NCBI GenBank assembly: GCA_964418595.1 | Contig: CAYQMF010000009.1 | Coordinates: 33,927-97,926 of the forward strand | Direction: 5' to 3' | Length of the DNA stretch: 64,000 bases | Origin: CAYQMF01 sp964418595 | GTDB taxonomy: Bacteria; Planctomycetota; UBA1135; UBA2386 | Shown here: positions 1 to 9,051 of the stretch, in pieces | Numbering within the stretch: position 1 is the stretch's first letter | Layout of the letters: every line of letters starts with the position of its first letter | Notes under the pieces: model-generated | Told to the model about the DNA's origin: nothing | Databases searched by the model: none | What the model saw: the letters and a program-made list of their open reading frames with translations, nothing else | Position numbers and translations under genes: made by a program

Positions 1-698
1 TCGCTCCCGCGCGCCGCGGCCGCGACGAGGCAGGCAGCGACGGTGTCGGCCGAGACCCAGCCCGCGCGATCCGCGTCCGGCATCGCCTCGCGGTTGGCCG
101 CGGTGTCGATGACCGACGGCGCGACCACGCTCACCCGCACGCCGTGCGGGTGGAGTTCGGCGCGCAGGCTCGCCGCATAGGCGTGCAGCGCCGCCTTGCT
201 CGCGGCGTACAGCGCCAGCTTCGCGGGCGGCGTGCCGAGCACCACCGCGGCGCCGGTGAACACCAGCGCGCCGGCCCGCCGACGCCGCATCGGGATCACG
301 ACGGCACGGGCGAGCGTGTGCACGCTCGCGAAGTTGGCGCGCCACAACTCGCCGGCCTGCGCGCTCGGCTCCTCGCCGAGCGGCGCCATCGCGAACGCAC
401 CCGCCGCCGACACGAAGGCCGCCAGCGGGCCGAGCGCGTCTTCGCCGCCCTTCACCAGCCCCGCCGCCGCCTCCGCATCCTCGCTGTCGACCACCGCGAC
501 GAGCTGATCCTGCCCTGCCACGCCGGCTTCGCGGAGCAGCGCCTCGACGCGCGCGACCTGCCAGCGCCGGCGCACCGCAACCGAGACGCGCGCACCCTGC
601 GCCGCGAGCGCGCGCACCACCGCGGCCCCTACGGCCCCGGTCGCGCCCTGAACGAGGACGTGGCGCTGGCGAAAGGGTGCGTCCGCGGCAGCACTCAT
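1..698 (-). CDS. SDR-family NAD(P)-dependent oxidoreductase, 3' end outside window
   Basis: The reading frame runs leftward from an ATG at 698 and is still open at base 1, so the C-terminus is missing. The visible 232 residues have the short-chain dehydrogenase layout. A glycine-rich nucleotide loop (GATGAVGAAV) lies near residue 18, a central segment corresponds to the family NNAG-like region (here VSAAG), and the catalytic motif YAASK follows, preceded by a long helix. The family reduces or oxidises carbonyl/alcohol groups with NAD(P)H in the cytoplasm. The substrate cannot be told from this fragment. The typical N(N)AG asparagine appears replaced by serine, so activity may be atypical. The gene is followed upstream by a tandem repeat, so no operon partner is visible. 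Confidence 0.85.
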   Translation of the reverse strand, partial: MSAAADAPFRQRHVLVQGATGAVGAAVVRALAAQGARVSVAVRRRWQVARVEALLREAGVAGQDQLVAVVDSEDAEAAAGLVKGGEDALGPLAAFVSAAGAFAMAPLGEEPSAQAGELWRANFASVHTLARAVVIPMRRRRAGALVFTGAAVVLGTPPAKLALYAASKAALHAYAASLRAELHPHGVRVSVVAPSVIDTAANREAMPDADRAGWVSADTVAACLVAAAARGS

Positions 699-774
699 GG
701 TGTCATCGCCAATGGGGGAGGAACTGGCCGCCGCGGACGCGCGCCGCGCGTCGCAAGCGGCGTGCCTCTTCCAT

Positions 775-1090
775 CGAGACGTCGCAGCGGGGCCGATGCG
801 TCGCCTCGTCCAGGACGGTGCCCCGNNNNNNNNNNNNNNNNNNNNNNNNNNNNNNNNNNNNNNNNNNNNNNNNNNNNNNNNNNNNNNNNNNNNNNNNNNN
901 NNNNNNNNNNNNNNNNNNNNNNNNNCGTTGCGACGTCTCCAGGAATGCCTGAGCCGCAACGCCCGCTGGGCGGGGCGGCTTCCACCGAGACGTCGCAGCG
1001 GGGCCGATGCGTCGCCTCGTCCAGGACGGTGCCCCGCGTTGCGACGTCTCCAGGAATGCCTGAGCCGCAACGCCCGCTGGGCGGGGCGGC
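775..1090. repeat. 111-bp tandem repeat interrupted by assembly gap
   Basis: The block starting CGTTGCGACG at 926 recurs at 1037, a period of 111 bp. The block starting CGAGACGTCGC at 986 is also present at 775, before the N gap. Each unit contains an exact 11-bp inverted repeat (GAGACGTCGCA at 987-997 and TGCGACGTCTC at 1040-1050) and a second 8-bp pair (GCGTTGCG / CGCAACGC), so a unit can fold into nested hairpins. The last copy runs up to the stop codon of lemA. No coding sense is evident. Confidence 0.85.
826..925. other. Assembly gap (100 N)
   Basis: Exactly 100 undetermined bases, the usual placeholder length. The sequence left of the gap ends in GTGCCCCG and the sequence right of it begins CGTTGCG. 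Joined directly they reproduce the repeat seen intact at 1029-1043. The real gap is therefore probably a whole number of 111-bp units (possibly zero). Confidence 0.9.
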
Positions 1091-1645
1091 TCAGAACTTG
1101 ACCTTGACGGCCTGCCGTTCCTCCGCGGCCTCGACCTCGAAGAACTCGGCCTTCTGGAAGCCGCCGGCGAGGATCGAGTTGGGGAACACCTCGAGCGAGG
1201 TGTTGTAGCGGAACACCGCGTCGTTGTAGGCCTGCCGCGCGAACGAGATCTTGTTCTCGGTCGAGGTCAGCTCCTCCTGCAGGCTCAGCATGTTCTGGTT
1301 GGCCTTGAGGTCGGGGTACGACTCGGTGAGCGCGAACAGCGACTTCAGCGTGCTGGTGAGCTGGCCCTCCGCCTGCGCCTGCGCCGCGACCCCGCCGCCG
1401 CTCGCCTGCATGGCCGAGTTGCGCGCGCGGATCACCGCTTCGAGGGTCTCCTTCTCGTGCTTCATGTAGCCCTTCGCGACCTCGACGAGGTTGGGGATCA
1501 GCTCGTAGCGCCGCTTGAGCTGGACGTCGATCTGACTCCACGCGTTCTTGGTCTCGTTCCGCCCGCGGATCAGCGAGTTGTAGATGCCGATGAACCAGAA
1601 GACGAGGATGACGGCGAGCGCGCCGATGCCGATGAGCCAGTACAT
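1091..1645 (-). CDS. lemA: LemA family protein
   Basis: A 184-residue protein of normal family length. It has one N-terminal membrane segment (about residues 3-23), then the conserved LemA helical core with the run YNSLIRGRN and the segment RYELIPNLVEVAKGY, and the C-terminal SFARQAYNDAV and FPNS motifs. LemA proteins are inner-membrane anchored with a cytosolic or periplasmic helical bundle, and their biochemical role is not settled. Many genomes place lemA next to a TPM-domain gene; none is present here. A GCTAACCT promoter-like element lies 29 nt upstream of the ATG. The stop codon abuts the 111-bp repeat. Confidence 0.93.
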   Translation of the reverse strand: MYWLIGIGALAVILVFWFIGIYNSLIRGRNETKNAWSQIDVQLKRRYELIPNLVEVAKGYMKHEKETLEAVIRARNSAMQASGGGVAAQAQAEGQLTSTLKSLFALTESYPDLKANQNMLSLQEELTSTENKISFARQAYNDAVFRYNTSLEVFPNSILAGGFQKAEFFEVEAAEERQAVKVKF

Positions 1646-1674
1646 GAAGGACCTCGCGGGTTGGAGATGGCGAG

Positions 1675-1682
1675 AGGTTAGC
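1675..1682 (-). promoter_or_regulatory. Candidate -10 element of lemA (GCTAACCT)
   Basis: GCTAACCT on the minus strand, 29 nt before the lemA ATG, fits the GCTANNNT pattern seen upstream of six other genes in the window. No convincing -35 box is visible. Confidence 0.35.
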
Positions 1683-1716
1683 GCCGGGCCATGGCGCGCT
1701 CACCCGGAAAGCCGGG

Positions 1717-2691
1717 TCAGCTCGACGCCGCCTGCCGCCGCTGCTGCATCACCAGCGCGGCGTTCCCCGCCATGACCAGGTTCGCCACCTGCACGTTGCG
1801 CGCCAGGGCCTCGTCGCTCGGCTGTCCGGCGCACGCCGCGAGGAAGGCCGTGCCGCAGGCGTAGCTGAAGCTCGTCACCGCGCCCACGAACGACAACTGC
1901 TCCTTGATGCGCGCGCGGTGGTCGATGACCAGCTCGATGAGCTTCTGCGGAGCGGTGCCGGTCAGGCACAGTACCGCCAGCTCGTCGCGGTCGCAGTCCC
2001 ACATCTGGATGCCGTGCTTCTTGAAGCCGGCGTGCAGCGCGAGCATCCGGTCGGTCGCCTCCGCCACGCTGCCGGGCGCGATGCAGAGCACGTGCGACGC
2101 GAGCTGCAGGCCGTCGCCGGCGCCCATGCCCTTTTCGCGCAGCCGGTTGTACATGCCCTCGATGCGGCTCGTCATCGCGGTGACGTCGCCGCCGTCGACC
2201 GTGAGCATCGCGCACGCCGGCAGGTCGCCGGGGCCGGTCAGCCACCAGTGCTGCTCGCGCATCGACACGTAGATGCGCTGCAGGCGCAGCACGTCGGACG
2301 GGCTGCTCCTGCCCGCGAAGTGCAGCATCGCCGCGGCGATGGTCTCGAAGGCGCCGCCGCGCCGGACCCCGACCTCGCGGAACCGGGCCTGGATGGCCTC
2401 GAGCGCGCGGCTCAGCTCGTGGATGTCGACGGCCGCCGCCACCGCGAGCGCCGCCAGCACGTAGCGCATCGAGCCGCGCAGGTCCGAGAACCAGCCGGCG
2501 TTCTCCGCAACGGTCTTGCCGTCCGCCACCGCCCGCGCCGCGATGGTCGCCGGATCGCCCTTCGCCACCACCAGCGGCAGGGCCGCGTAGCGCAGGATCG
2601 TGCGGTCGTCGAACCAGCGCTGGTGCTCCTTCAGCTCCTGGACGATGGCGATGAAGGTCGCCAGGGGATCGCGCGGGATGGCGAGCGGCAT
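1717..2691 (-). CDS. DUF4003-like protein
   Basis: A 324-residue, largely helical protein without signal peptide or membrane segment. The start was placed at the ATG at 2691 (MPLAIPRDPLATF) because the longer frame continues into low-complexity arginine-rich sequence typical of an antisense shadow. The overall pattern resembles DUF4003, a family of unknown function: an N-terminal phrase HQRWFDDRTILRYAAL, mid-protein GDLPACAMLT, and a C-terminal stretch with FSYACGTAFLAACAG. It is divergent from the secreted protein at 2849. The family assignment is from memory of the motif pattern and not from a search. Confidence 0.72.
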   Translation of the reverse strand: MPLAIPRDPLATFIAIVQELKEHQRWFDDRTILRYAALPLVVAKGDPATIAARAVADGKTVAENAGWFSDLRGSMRYVLAALAVAAAVDIHELSRALEAIQARFREVGVRRGGAFETIAAAMLHFAGRSSPSDVLRLQRIYVSMREQHWWLTGPGDLPACAMLTVDGGDVTAMTSRIEGMYNRLREKGMGAGDGLQLASHVLCIAPGSVAEATDRMLALHAGFKKHGIQMWDCDRDELAVLCLTGTAPQKLIELVIDHRARIKEQLSFVGAVTSFSYACGTAFLAACAGQPSDEALARNVQVANLVMAGNAALVMQQRRQAASS

Positions 2692-2848
2692 GTCGGGATC
2701 ATGCCATCGCCACCGGGCCGGGGCACGCCCGAGGGGCGAGCGCGAAGGATCGGAGCAGGCCTGTAACACCGGCCCGCGTTCCCGGATCAGCAGGAGAGTC
2801 CGCCGCGCGCCGCGTGGTCGGAGGCGCGGCTCCAACCCACGAATCCCG

Positions 2849-3766
2849 ATGAACACTTCCGCTTCACACACTGTCGTCCTCGCCCTGCTCACCTCGTTGT
2901 CCGCCGGCCTCGCCGCCCAGCAGCCCGCCAAGGGCGAGACGATCCCCGCCGCGCCGCCGTCGGCACGCAGCACGACCCGCTTCGACGCACCGGCACCGCT
3001 GCCGGTCACCGCCGCGGAGCAGACCGCGCTCGCGACCCCGCAGCGGCCGGACTCGCCGCCCACCATGCGCCCGGAGCCGATGCCGGCGTTCCCGTGGCTC
3101 GGCGGAATGCTGGCTGCCAACTCGCTGCCCGCCTTCCGCGGCGTGCTGCCGATCACCGGACTCGAGCACGGCCCGGGCCTGCAGCCGAACGCCAGCTCCT
3201 GCACCATCGGCTTCGCCGACTACATCGGCCTGCTGATCCTGCCGGATCGCGCGGGCTACACCTTCGCGAGCAGCCCGTTCTACATCGAGGGTTGCGGCAG
3301 CGGTTGGGTGCACGTCAAGGAGAACGACGTCGCGCGCTACGGGGCGAGCTGGGGGTCGAGCTACGGTCACTATCACCTGATGTACGAGAAGGGCACGTAC
3401 TGCGTCCCCAGCGGCGGCAACTACGGCTACCAGAGCGGCAGCAGTTGCGTGAAGGTCACCGACCCGGCGACGGAGCCGCGCTACCTCGCCTCGCACCACG
3501 GCACGCAGTGGATCCGCGTCTACGTCTACAAGAGCGGGGTTGCGGAGATGACCTTCGACTTCAAGAGCATCCGCGTGAAGGGCGCGCAGGGCATCAAGCT
3601 CTACTTCCGCAAGGCCGACGGCTCGTGGTGGCACTGGAACGACCTCGGCACCGGGACGTGGAACGTGGCCCCGTACGCCGCGGGCATCCGCGAGATCCTG
3701 TTCCGCGCCTCGAACAACTCGGCGAGTTCGTTCTCCGTCGACAACATCGGGGTCGCGGTGAACTGA
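2849..3766 (+). CDS. Secreted hypothetical protein
   Basis: A 305-residue protein with a clear signal peptide: MNTSASHTVVLALLTSLSAG followed by LAAQQ, with cleavage probably after LAA. The start at 2849 was chosen because it gives this signal peptide. The mature N-terminus is rich in Pro and Ala. The C-terminal 200 residues are rich in aromatic residues, Gly and Ser, with four cysteines that could form disulfides. This part looks like an all-beta secreted domain, but I do not recognise a family. The stop is 7 nt from the convergent stop of the HEAT-repeat gene. Confidence 0.75.
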   Translation: MNTSASHTVVLALLTSLSAGLAAQQPAKGETIPAAPPSARSTTRFDAPAPLPVTAAEQTALATPQRPDSPPTMRPEPMPAFPWLGGMLAANSLPAFRGVLPITGLEHGPGLQPNASSCTIGFADYIGLLILPDRAGYTFASSPFYIEGCGSGWVHVKENDVARYGASWGSSYGHYHLMYEKGTYCVPSGGNYGYQSGSSCVKVTDPATEPRYLASHHGTQWIRVYVYKSGVAEMTFDFKSIRVKGAQGIKLYFRKADGSWWHWNDLGTGTWNVAPYAAGIREILFRASNNSASSFSVDNIGVAVN

Positions 3767-3773
3767 GCGGGGC

Positions 3774-6410
3774 TCACTGGCCGTTGATCTTCGCGACGGC
3801 GGCCTTCGCCGCGGCGGCGATCTCCGCGTCGCCGTCCTGCATCCACTGGATGAGGACGGGCAGGGTCTCGGGAACCTTGAGCGTGCCGAGGGACGCGATC
3901 GCCACGAGACGGACGCTCTTGTCCTTGGCGATCGTCGCCTGCTTGACCAGCGCCTCGGCCGCGCTCGGCGCATCGAGGTTGGCGTCGGACAGCACGCGCT
4001 GCCAGCGCGCCGTCTGGGTGTGGAAGAACTCGATGGCCTCGAGCGCCTTCTGGGCCGCCGCGCGATTGTCGTCCGAGTCGTCGCGCAGGAGCTGCAGCAG
4101 CTTCGGCGCGAAGCGGCGGTCGAGGAGCTTGTTCGCGACCTCGACGAAGCCCTTGCGCACGTTCTGGTCGGGGTCGTCGGCCAGCGGCAAGAGGGCATCG
4201 ATGGCCTCGACCCCCTGCAGGTCGGCGAGCGCGCGCAGCGCCGCCCGGCGCACGGCGTAGTCGGCGTGCGCGAGCAACTCGCGCAGCAGCGCGGCCTGCT
4301 GCGGGTCGCCGGCGTGACCGAGGACCCGGATGGTGCTGGTGTTGCCGGCGCGGGCGCGCGTGGCGAGCAGGGGCAAGGCTTCGGCTGGCACGCCACCCGG
4401 CGGGACCCACGCCGCCGCCATCCCGACCACGACATCGTCGTCGCTGCGCAGGGCCGCCAGGTAGAAGGACCTCACCACGGCGCTGTCCGCGTCACCATGC
4501 CGGCGCAGCAGGTCGGCCACGAGCCTCTGGCGCTGCTCGCTGCTCGGCGCCGATAGCGCATGCCGGCAGAGGACGGCATAGACCTCCGGGGCCAGATGCG
4601 ACGCTTCCCCCAGCTCCATGGCATCCGCGAAGGCCTCCGTGTGCGCGGCGAGGCACGCATCGACGAGCTTGCCCGCGAACGAGCCCGGGATCGGGCGCCG
4701 GCCCACGATCGCGATGCCGCGGCGATCGTTGTCCCACTGCTGCAACCCGAGCCGGTACGCGGCGGCCATCGACGGGATGAACTCTTCGCGTCCGAGTTTC
4801 GCTAGCGCGTGGAAGAGACGGTTGCGAGCCGAGGCCACGTTGACGTCGGTCGCTCCGACATCCCGGGACACGAGGTCGCCCAGCAGGGCGCGCACTGCTG
4901 GCGTCGGATCGGTCTCCGAACACAGGAGCCTCGCCAACCAGGTGAACCGCGACGGAGTCGTCGCGAACGCTGAGATCACTTTCACTCCCTCGTCGGCGCG
5001 GGTGCGCAGCAACGCCGTCACGAGCCAGTACTGCGCGTTCTCCTGGCGCTCGGCCTCGAGAGCACTGGCGAGCGCCTCCCACGCGGCTGCGGGCAACGCC
5101 TGCCGCGCGAACCACTCCCCCAACTGCTGCATCGGCAGGACATCGAGGTTGGCGAGGACCTGCGGCACGTCCTCGGGCTGGAGCACGCTCACGAACCACT
5201 CGGCGCAGTTCTGGAACGCACCGAGCCGCACGAGGCGCAGGGCCTGGGGCAGGATGGCGCGATCCCAGCTCCGCGCGACCGTCCGGACGTACCCGTCGAG
5301 CTGTTGCAGGCGGTCGCGATCGCCGCGCGCGGTGATCGCCTCCGCGGTGGCCACGAACTCGTCGGCGTGCGCGTTGCGAGGGAACTCGACGCCGCTCCAG
5401 TCCTGCGTGCGGGAGATCTTCGTGCTCGGGTGGCGAAGCGCGGCGAGCCAGAGCGCGCGGCCCGCTTCGCTGGCTGCCGCGTTCTTCGTGCCGAGCGCCA
5501 TCGTGACGTTGGGCACCGGCGCCTCGCGCGCCAATTCCGCGCGCGCGGCGGCGATCGCGGCCTCGCGGACGTCGGCCAACGACCCCATCCTCTCCAGCGA
5601 CCCCGCCCAGTAGAACGCCATGTCGCGGACGGTGGCATCCTGGTCTTGCATGAGGCGGACGACCGCGGTCGGATCGAGCCGCAATCCGAGGTAGGCGAGC
5701 GCCGTCCGGCGCACCGCGGCATCGGCGTCGGCGAGGAACTCGTGTGCGGCGGGCACGAGGTCCGGCGCCAGTTCCTTTCCGAAGGCCTCCGTGCACGTCC
5801 GCCGCACCACGACATCGCGGTGCCGCGCCAGCTCGCGCAGACCCTCGGCCGCGCCGGATCCGCCGAGTTCACACAGCACGCGCACCGTGGCCAGCAGGAA
5901 CGCACGCTCCACGGGGCGGGGTGCGAGGAACGGGTCGGGATCGCCGACGCGGATTGCCTGCATGAGGTACGGCACGACCCCGCGCCCGAGGAACTTGAGC
6001 TCGCCGCTGCCCTGGTCGGGGTTGCGCCGCGTCAGCGCCAACGCCTCACGCACGCGCGCCGCGAACACCGGGTCGTCCTGATCCTGGTCCTGCAGCATCG
6101 CCTTGGCCCGCTCCGCAAGCGCACCGCCCGCCGCGGCCACCGGCGCGAGCGCCGCGCGCGCCTCGTCCTTCTTGCCCATGGCGAGCAACGCACTGCCGAG
6201 CCGCAGGCTCGCCTCCGCGCGCAGCGCCGCGTCGGTCGCCGCCGCGGCGACCTTGCGGTACTCGGCTGCCGCGCGCGCGACGTCGCGCTCGTCCTCCTCG
6301 ATCACCACCGCGCGCGTCAACTGCGCGCGGACATCGGCCTGCGCGGGCGCGATGCGCGCGCTCGTCGTGGCCAGGAGCAGCAGGACGGTGGTCTTGGTCG
6401 TGTTCTTCAT
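3774..6410 (-). CDS. HEAT-repeat protein, exported
   Basis: An 878-residue protein starting MKNTTKTTVLLLLATTSARI, a probable signal peptide ending near APAQA; an alternative ATG lies three codons upstream. Almost the whole mature part is built from roughly 30-residue helical HEAT-like repeats, with signatures such as ALAYLGLRLDPTAVVRLMQD, AVRRAALRALADLQG and NVRKGFVEVANKLLD. The first 120 residues look TPR-like (ALRAEASLRLGSALLAMG). HEAT arrays act as protein-binding scaffolds; the partner is unknown. It lies 57 nt downstream of the response regulator on the same strand and may be co-transcribed with the two-component pair. Confidence 0.85.
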   Translation of the reverse strand: MKNTTKTTVLLLLATTSARIAPAQADVRAQLTRAVVIEEDERDVARAAAEYRKVAAAATDAALRAEASLRLGSALLAMGKKDEARAALAPVAAAGGALAERAKAMLQDQDQDDPVFAARVREALALTRRNPDQGSGELKFLGRGVVPYLMQAIRVGDPDPFLAPRPVERAFLLATVRVLCELGGSGAAEGLRELARHRDVVVRRTCTEAFGKELAPDLVPAAHEFLADADAAVRRTALAYLGLRLDPTAVVRLMQDQDATVRDMAFYWAGSLERMGSLADVREAAIAAARAELAREAPVPNVTMALGTKNAAASEAGRALWLAALRHPSTKISRTQDWSGVEFPRNAHADEFVATAEAITARGDRDRLQQLDGYVRTVARSWDRAILPQALRLVRLGAFQNCAEWFVSVLQPEDVPQVLANLDVLPMQQLGEWFARQALPAAAWEALASALEAERQENAQYWLVTALLRTRADEGVKVISAFATTPSRFTWLARLLCSETDPTPAVRALLGDLVSRDVGATDVNVASARNRLFHALAKLGREEFIPSMAAAYRLGLQQWDNDRRGIAIVGRRPIPGSFAGKLVDACLAAHTEAFADAMELGEASHLAPEVYAVLCRHALSAPSSEQRQRLVADLLRRHGDADSAVVRSFYLAALRSDDDVVVGMAAAWVPPGGVPAEALPLLATRARAGNTSTIRVLGHAGDPQQAALLRELLAHADYAVRRAALRALADLQGVEAIDALLPLADDPDQNVRKGFVEVANKLLDRRFAPKLLQLLRDDSDDNRAAAQKALEAIEFFHTQTARWQRVLSDANLDAPSAAEALVKQATIAKDKSVRLVAIASLGTLKVPETLPVLIQWMQDGDAEIAAAAKAAVAKINGQ

Positions 6411-6467
6411 GGTGCCCATCCGACCGGCTCCGCCCCGCCCGCTTGTCCGACGCGCTTCAAACCCATG

Positions 6468-7163
6468 TCAAGAACCTGTCAAGGCGAGCTTGTAGCCGGC
6501 GCCGTGCACGGTGAGCAGCAGGGTCGGCCGACGCGGGTCGACCTCCAGCTTCTGCCGCAGGTTGAGCACGTGCGTGTCGACGGTGCGCGTGCCCACGAAC
6601 CCACCGTCGCCCCACACCTCGCGCAGGAAGCGCGCGCGGCTCACGACCTTGCCGCGCTCCGCCCACAGGAGCGCGAGCATCGCGGCCTCCTTGGGCGAGA
6701 GCGCTTGCTCGACGCCGCCGCGCACGAGCCGGAACCCGGCGAGGTCCACGGTGGCATCGCCGAGGGTGAACGTCTCCGCCGTCGGCGCCGGGGCCCCACC
6801 GTCCAGCCGCCGCAGCCGCGCCTTCACCCGCGCGATCAGCTCGCGCAGTGAGAACGGCTTGGTCACGTAGTCGTCGGCTCCAAGTTCGAGCCCCAGCACG
6901 CGGTCGCTCTCGTCGCCGCGCGCGGTGAGCAGGATCACCTCCGTGCGCAGGCCCGCCGCGCGCGCCTCGCGCAGCAGCTCGAGCCCGCCGCGCCCGGGCA
7001 GCATCACGTCGAGCACCAGCAGGTCGAAGTGCCGCGTGAGCAGTAGCTCCAGGCCCTCGTCGCCGCGCTCGCACGCTGTGACGTCGTAGCCCTCGCCGAT
7101 CAGCGCATCCTTCACGCCGGTGCGGATCGAGCGGTCGTCCTCCACCACGAGCACGCGCCTCAT
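6468..7163 (-). CDS. OmpR/PhoB-type response regulator
   Basis: A 231-residue protein with an N-terminal receiver domain (residues 1-120): acidic pair E8/D9/D10, phospho-acceptor D52 in LVLDVMLPG, and lysine in DDYVTKPF. It is followed by a C-terminal winged-helix DNA-binding domain (about 135-228) ending in the typical VDTHVLNLRQKLE and VHGAGYKL. It is a DNA-binding transcription factor activated by phosphotransfer from the adjacent kinase. Its ATG overlaps the kinase stop by 4 nt (ATGA), so translation is coupled. The unusual feature is gene order: the kinase is first and the regulator second. Confidence 0.96.
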   Translation of the reverse strand: MRRVLVVEDDRSIRTGVKDALIGEGYDVTACERGDEGLELLLTRHFDLLVLDVMLPGRGGLELLREARAAGLRTEVILLTARGDESDRVLGLELGADDYVTKPFSLRELIARVKARLRRLDGGAPAPTAETFTLGDATVDLAGFRLVRGGVEQALSPKEAAMLALLWAERGKVVSRARFLREVWGDGGFVGTRTVDTHVLNLRQKLEVDPRRPTLLLTVHGAGYKLALTGS

Positions 7164-8995
7164 GCCCGCACCTCCGTCTGCTGCTCGAGCGGCAGGAGGA
7201 ACACGAACACCGCGCCGCGCCCGCCGCCCTGCGGGTCCTCGCAGCGCAGGTCGCCGCCGTGCGCGAGCGCGATCGCGCGCGCCAGGTACAGCCCGAGCCC
7301 CACGCCCGGCACCGACCCCGACGCCTGCGCCCCGCCGCGCACGAAGCGCTCGAACACGCGTGCGCGTTCCGCCACCGGCACGCCGGGTCCGAAGTCGCGC
7401 ACCGCGACCCGCACGAGGTCGGCGCTCGCGGTGATCGCCACTTCGATGCGCTCGCCCTCGCCGTACTTGCGCGCGTTGTCGAGCACGTTGAGGAAGGCCT
7501 GCGTCAACCCGCTGCGGTCGGCGCGCACCGACAGCGCCCGGTCGTCGCCGCGCAGGGTCACCGTGCGCCCGTCGCGCGCCGCCACCGGCGCGAACACCGC
7601 CACCGCGTCGCGCACGACCTCGCCCAGCTCGCACAGCCGCAGGTCGAGCGCGCGCTCGCCGCGCTCCATGCGCCCGAGGTCGAGCACGTTGTCGATCAGC
7701 GCCTGCAGGCGCACCGTCTCGCCGGCGAGCATGCGGTAGTACTCGCGCTGCTGCTCGGGCTTCGTCACGCGCCCCTCGTCGAGCATCTCCGCGAGCAGGC
7801 GCAGCGCGGCGAGCGGCGTGCGCAGCTCGTGGGTCACGGACGTGAGGAACTCGCTGCGCGCGGCGGTGGCCTGCGCCTCGCGGCGCAGCGCGCGCAGGGC
7901 CATCGCGAGGCCGACGCCGAACGACCCCGCCAGCACCGCGAGCAGCACGGTGAGCAACCACGGGCGCGCGGCGCTCGCACCGTGCCGCGGCACGATGGCC
8001 ACGGACGGCTCCACCACGAACGCAGCGCCTTCGCCGTGCGCGGGCCCGATCGACACCGCCACCAGGGGGCTCGCGAGGTCGTCGCCCGCGATCTTGGCGA
8101 GCAGCGCCCGCGCCGGCGCGACCCCGCCGCGGCCCTCGCCGCGCGCCGTGGGGAACCAGAGGAAGACGTCATCGCCGTCGGCGGCCACCGCGGCCGTCTC
8201 GCCATCCAGCCACGTCGCGAGCCGTGCCGACAGCAGCGCCTGCACGCGCCGCAGCGTCGCGCGCTGCGCGCCGATCACAGCGACCTGCCGCGCCACCCCG
8301 TCGAGGTCGACACCAACGCCCGCTTCGCGCAGTCGCGCCACGATCCCCGGCGCGCGCGTCTCTTCCGCACGCGGCAACGCCGCCAGCGCCTCGGCCGGCA
8401 GGGGCGCCTTCGCCGCCGCGCACAGCAGCAGCACCCCGCCCGCCTGCGCAGGGTCGATCGCGCCCGCCTTGCCCACTGCGGCCACTGCCGCGGCCACGGC
8501 TGCGGCGTCCGCGTGCCGCAACGCGAGGAACCCTTGCGCCAGCGCCAGCTCGCGCTTGCCGACGTCGGTGAGTCCGCTCAACCCGCCCGCCGCCTGCAGC
8601 GTCGCCGCCGCGGCCCCAGCCTCGCCCTCGGCGAACTCCTGCGTCCGCGCGCGCGCGAGCGCCGCGCGCAGGTCGAAGGGCAGCGCGTCCTCGAACCGCG
8701 GCGGTGCGTCGAGCCACGCCACCTGATCGGGTACCACGAGCGCCCCCGCGCGCACGTCGAAGGTCAGCGTCGCCGCCGCGAGCGCGCCCTCCTGCAAGAG
8801 CTTCGCCCGCAGCGCCCGCGCCGCGCGCGACGCCTCGGCGTCGGCCGCGAGCCGCGCCCGCGCCTCCGCGTCCCCCGCGGCGCGCCACAGGCTCACCACC
8901 CCGATGCCGAGCAACCCAGCGCCGGACACGAGCACGCACGCCAGCAGCCAGGGCAGCAGGCGGCGACGCGGGTCTCGCTGCGGGGCGCGACTCAT
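7160..8995 (-). CDS. Membrane sensor histidine kinase
   Basis: A 611-residue protein. A first membrane segment (about 13-35) and a second (about 345-370) enclose a roughly 310-residue Ala-rich periplasmic region with no recognisable sensor family. The DHp domain carries the H-box THELRTPLAAL with the phospho-acceptor at H389. The ATPase domain follows, with N-box FLNVLDNARKYG, G1 DFGPGVP and G2 VGLGLYLA. There is little room for a HAMP domain between the second membrane segment and the H-box. It is the cognate kinase of the downstream regulator. The ATG at 8995 is directly followed by a basic stretch (RDPRRRL) typical before a first membrane helix. Confidence 0.95.
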   Translation of the reverse strand: MSRAPQRDPRRRLLPWLLACVLVSGAGLLGIGVVSLWRAAGDAEARARLAADAEASRAARALRAKLLQEGALAAATLTFDVRAGALVVPDQVAWLDAPPRFEDALPFDLRAALARARTQEFAEGEAGAAAATLQAAGGLSGLTDVGKRELALAQGFLALRHADAAAVAAAVAAVGKAGAIDPAQAGGVLLLCAAAKAPLPAEALAALPRAEETRAPGIVARLREAGVGVDLDGVARQVAVIGAQRATLRRVQALLSARLATWLDGETAAVAADGDDVFLWFPTARGEGRGGVAPARALLAKIAGDDLASPLVAVSIGPAHGEGAAFVVEPSVAIVPRHGASAARPWLLTVLLAVLAGSFGVGLAMALRALRREAQATAARSEFLTSVTHELRTPLAALRLLAEMLDEGRVTKPEQQREYYRMLAGETVRLQALIDNVLDLGRMERGERALDLRLCELGEVVRDAVAVFAPVAARDGRTVTLRGDDRALSVRADRSGLTQAFLNVLDNARKYGEGERIEVAITASADLVRVAVRDFGPGVPVAERARVFERFVRGGAQASGSVPGVGLGLYLARAIALAHGGDLRCEDPQGGGRGAVFVFLLPLEQQTEVRA

Positions 8996-9051
8996 GCCGG
9001 GATCATGGCGCCGACGCGCTGGTTGTCACCCGGCAGCCACCGCACTGGGCA

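Noticed and set aside
775..1090. Possible CRISPR array
   Set aside because: The repeat unit is 111 bp, contiguous, with no spacers and no cas genes nearby.
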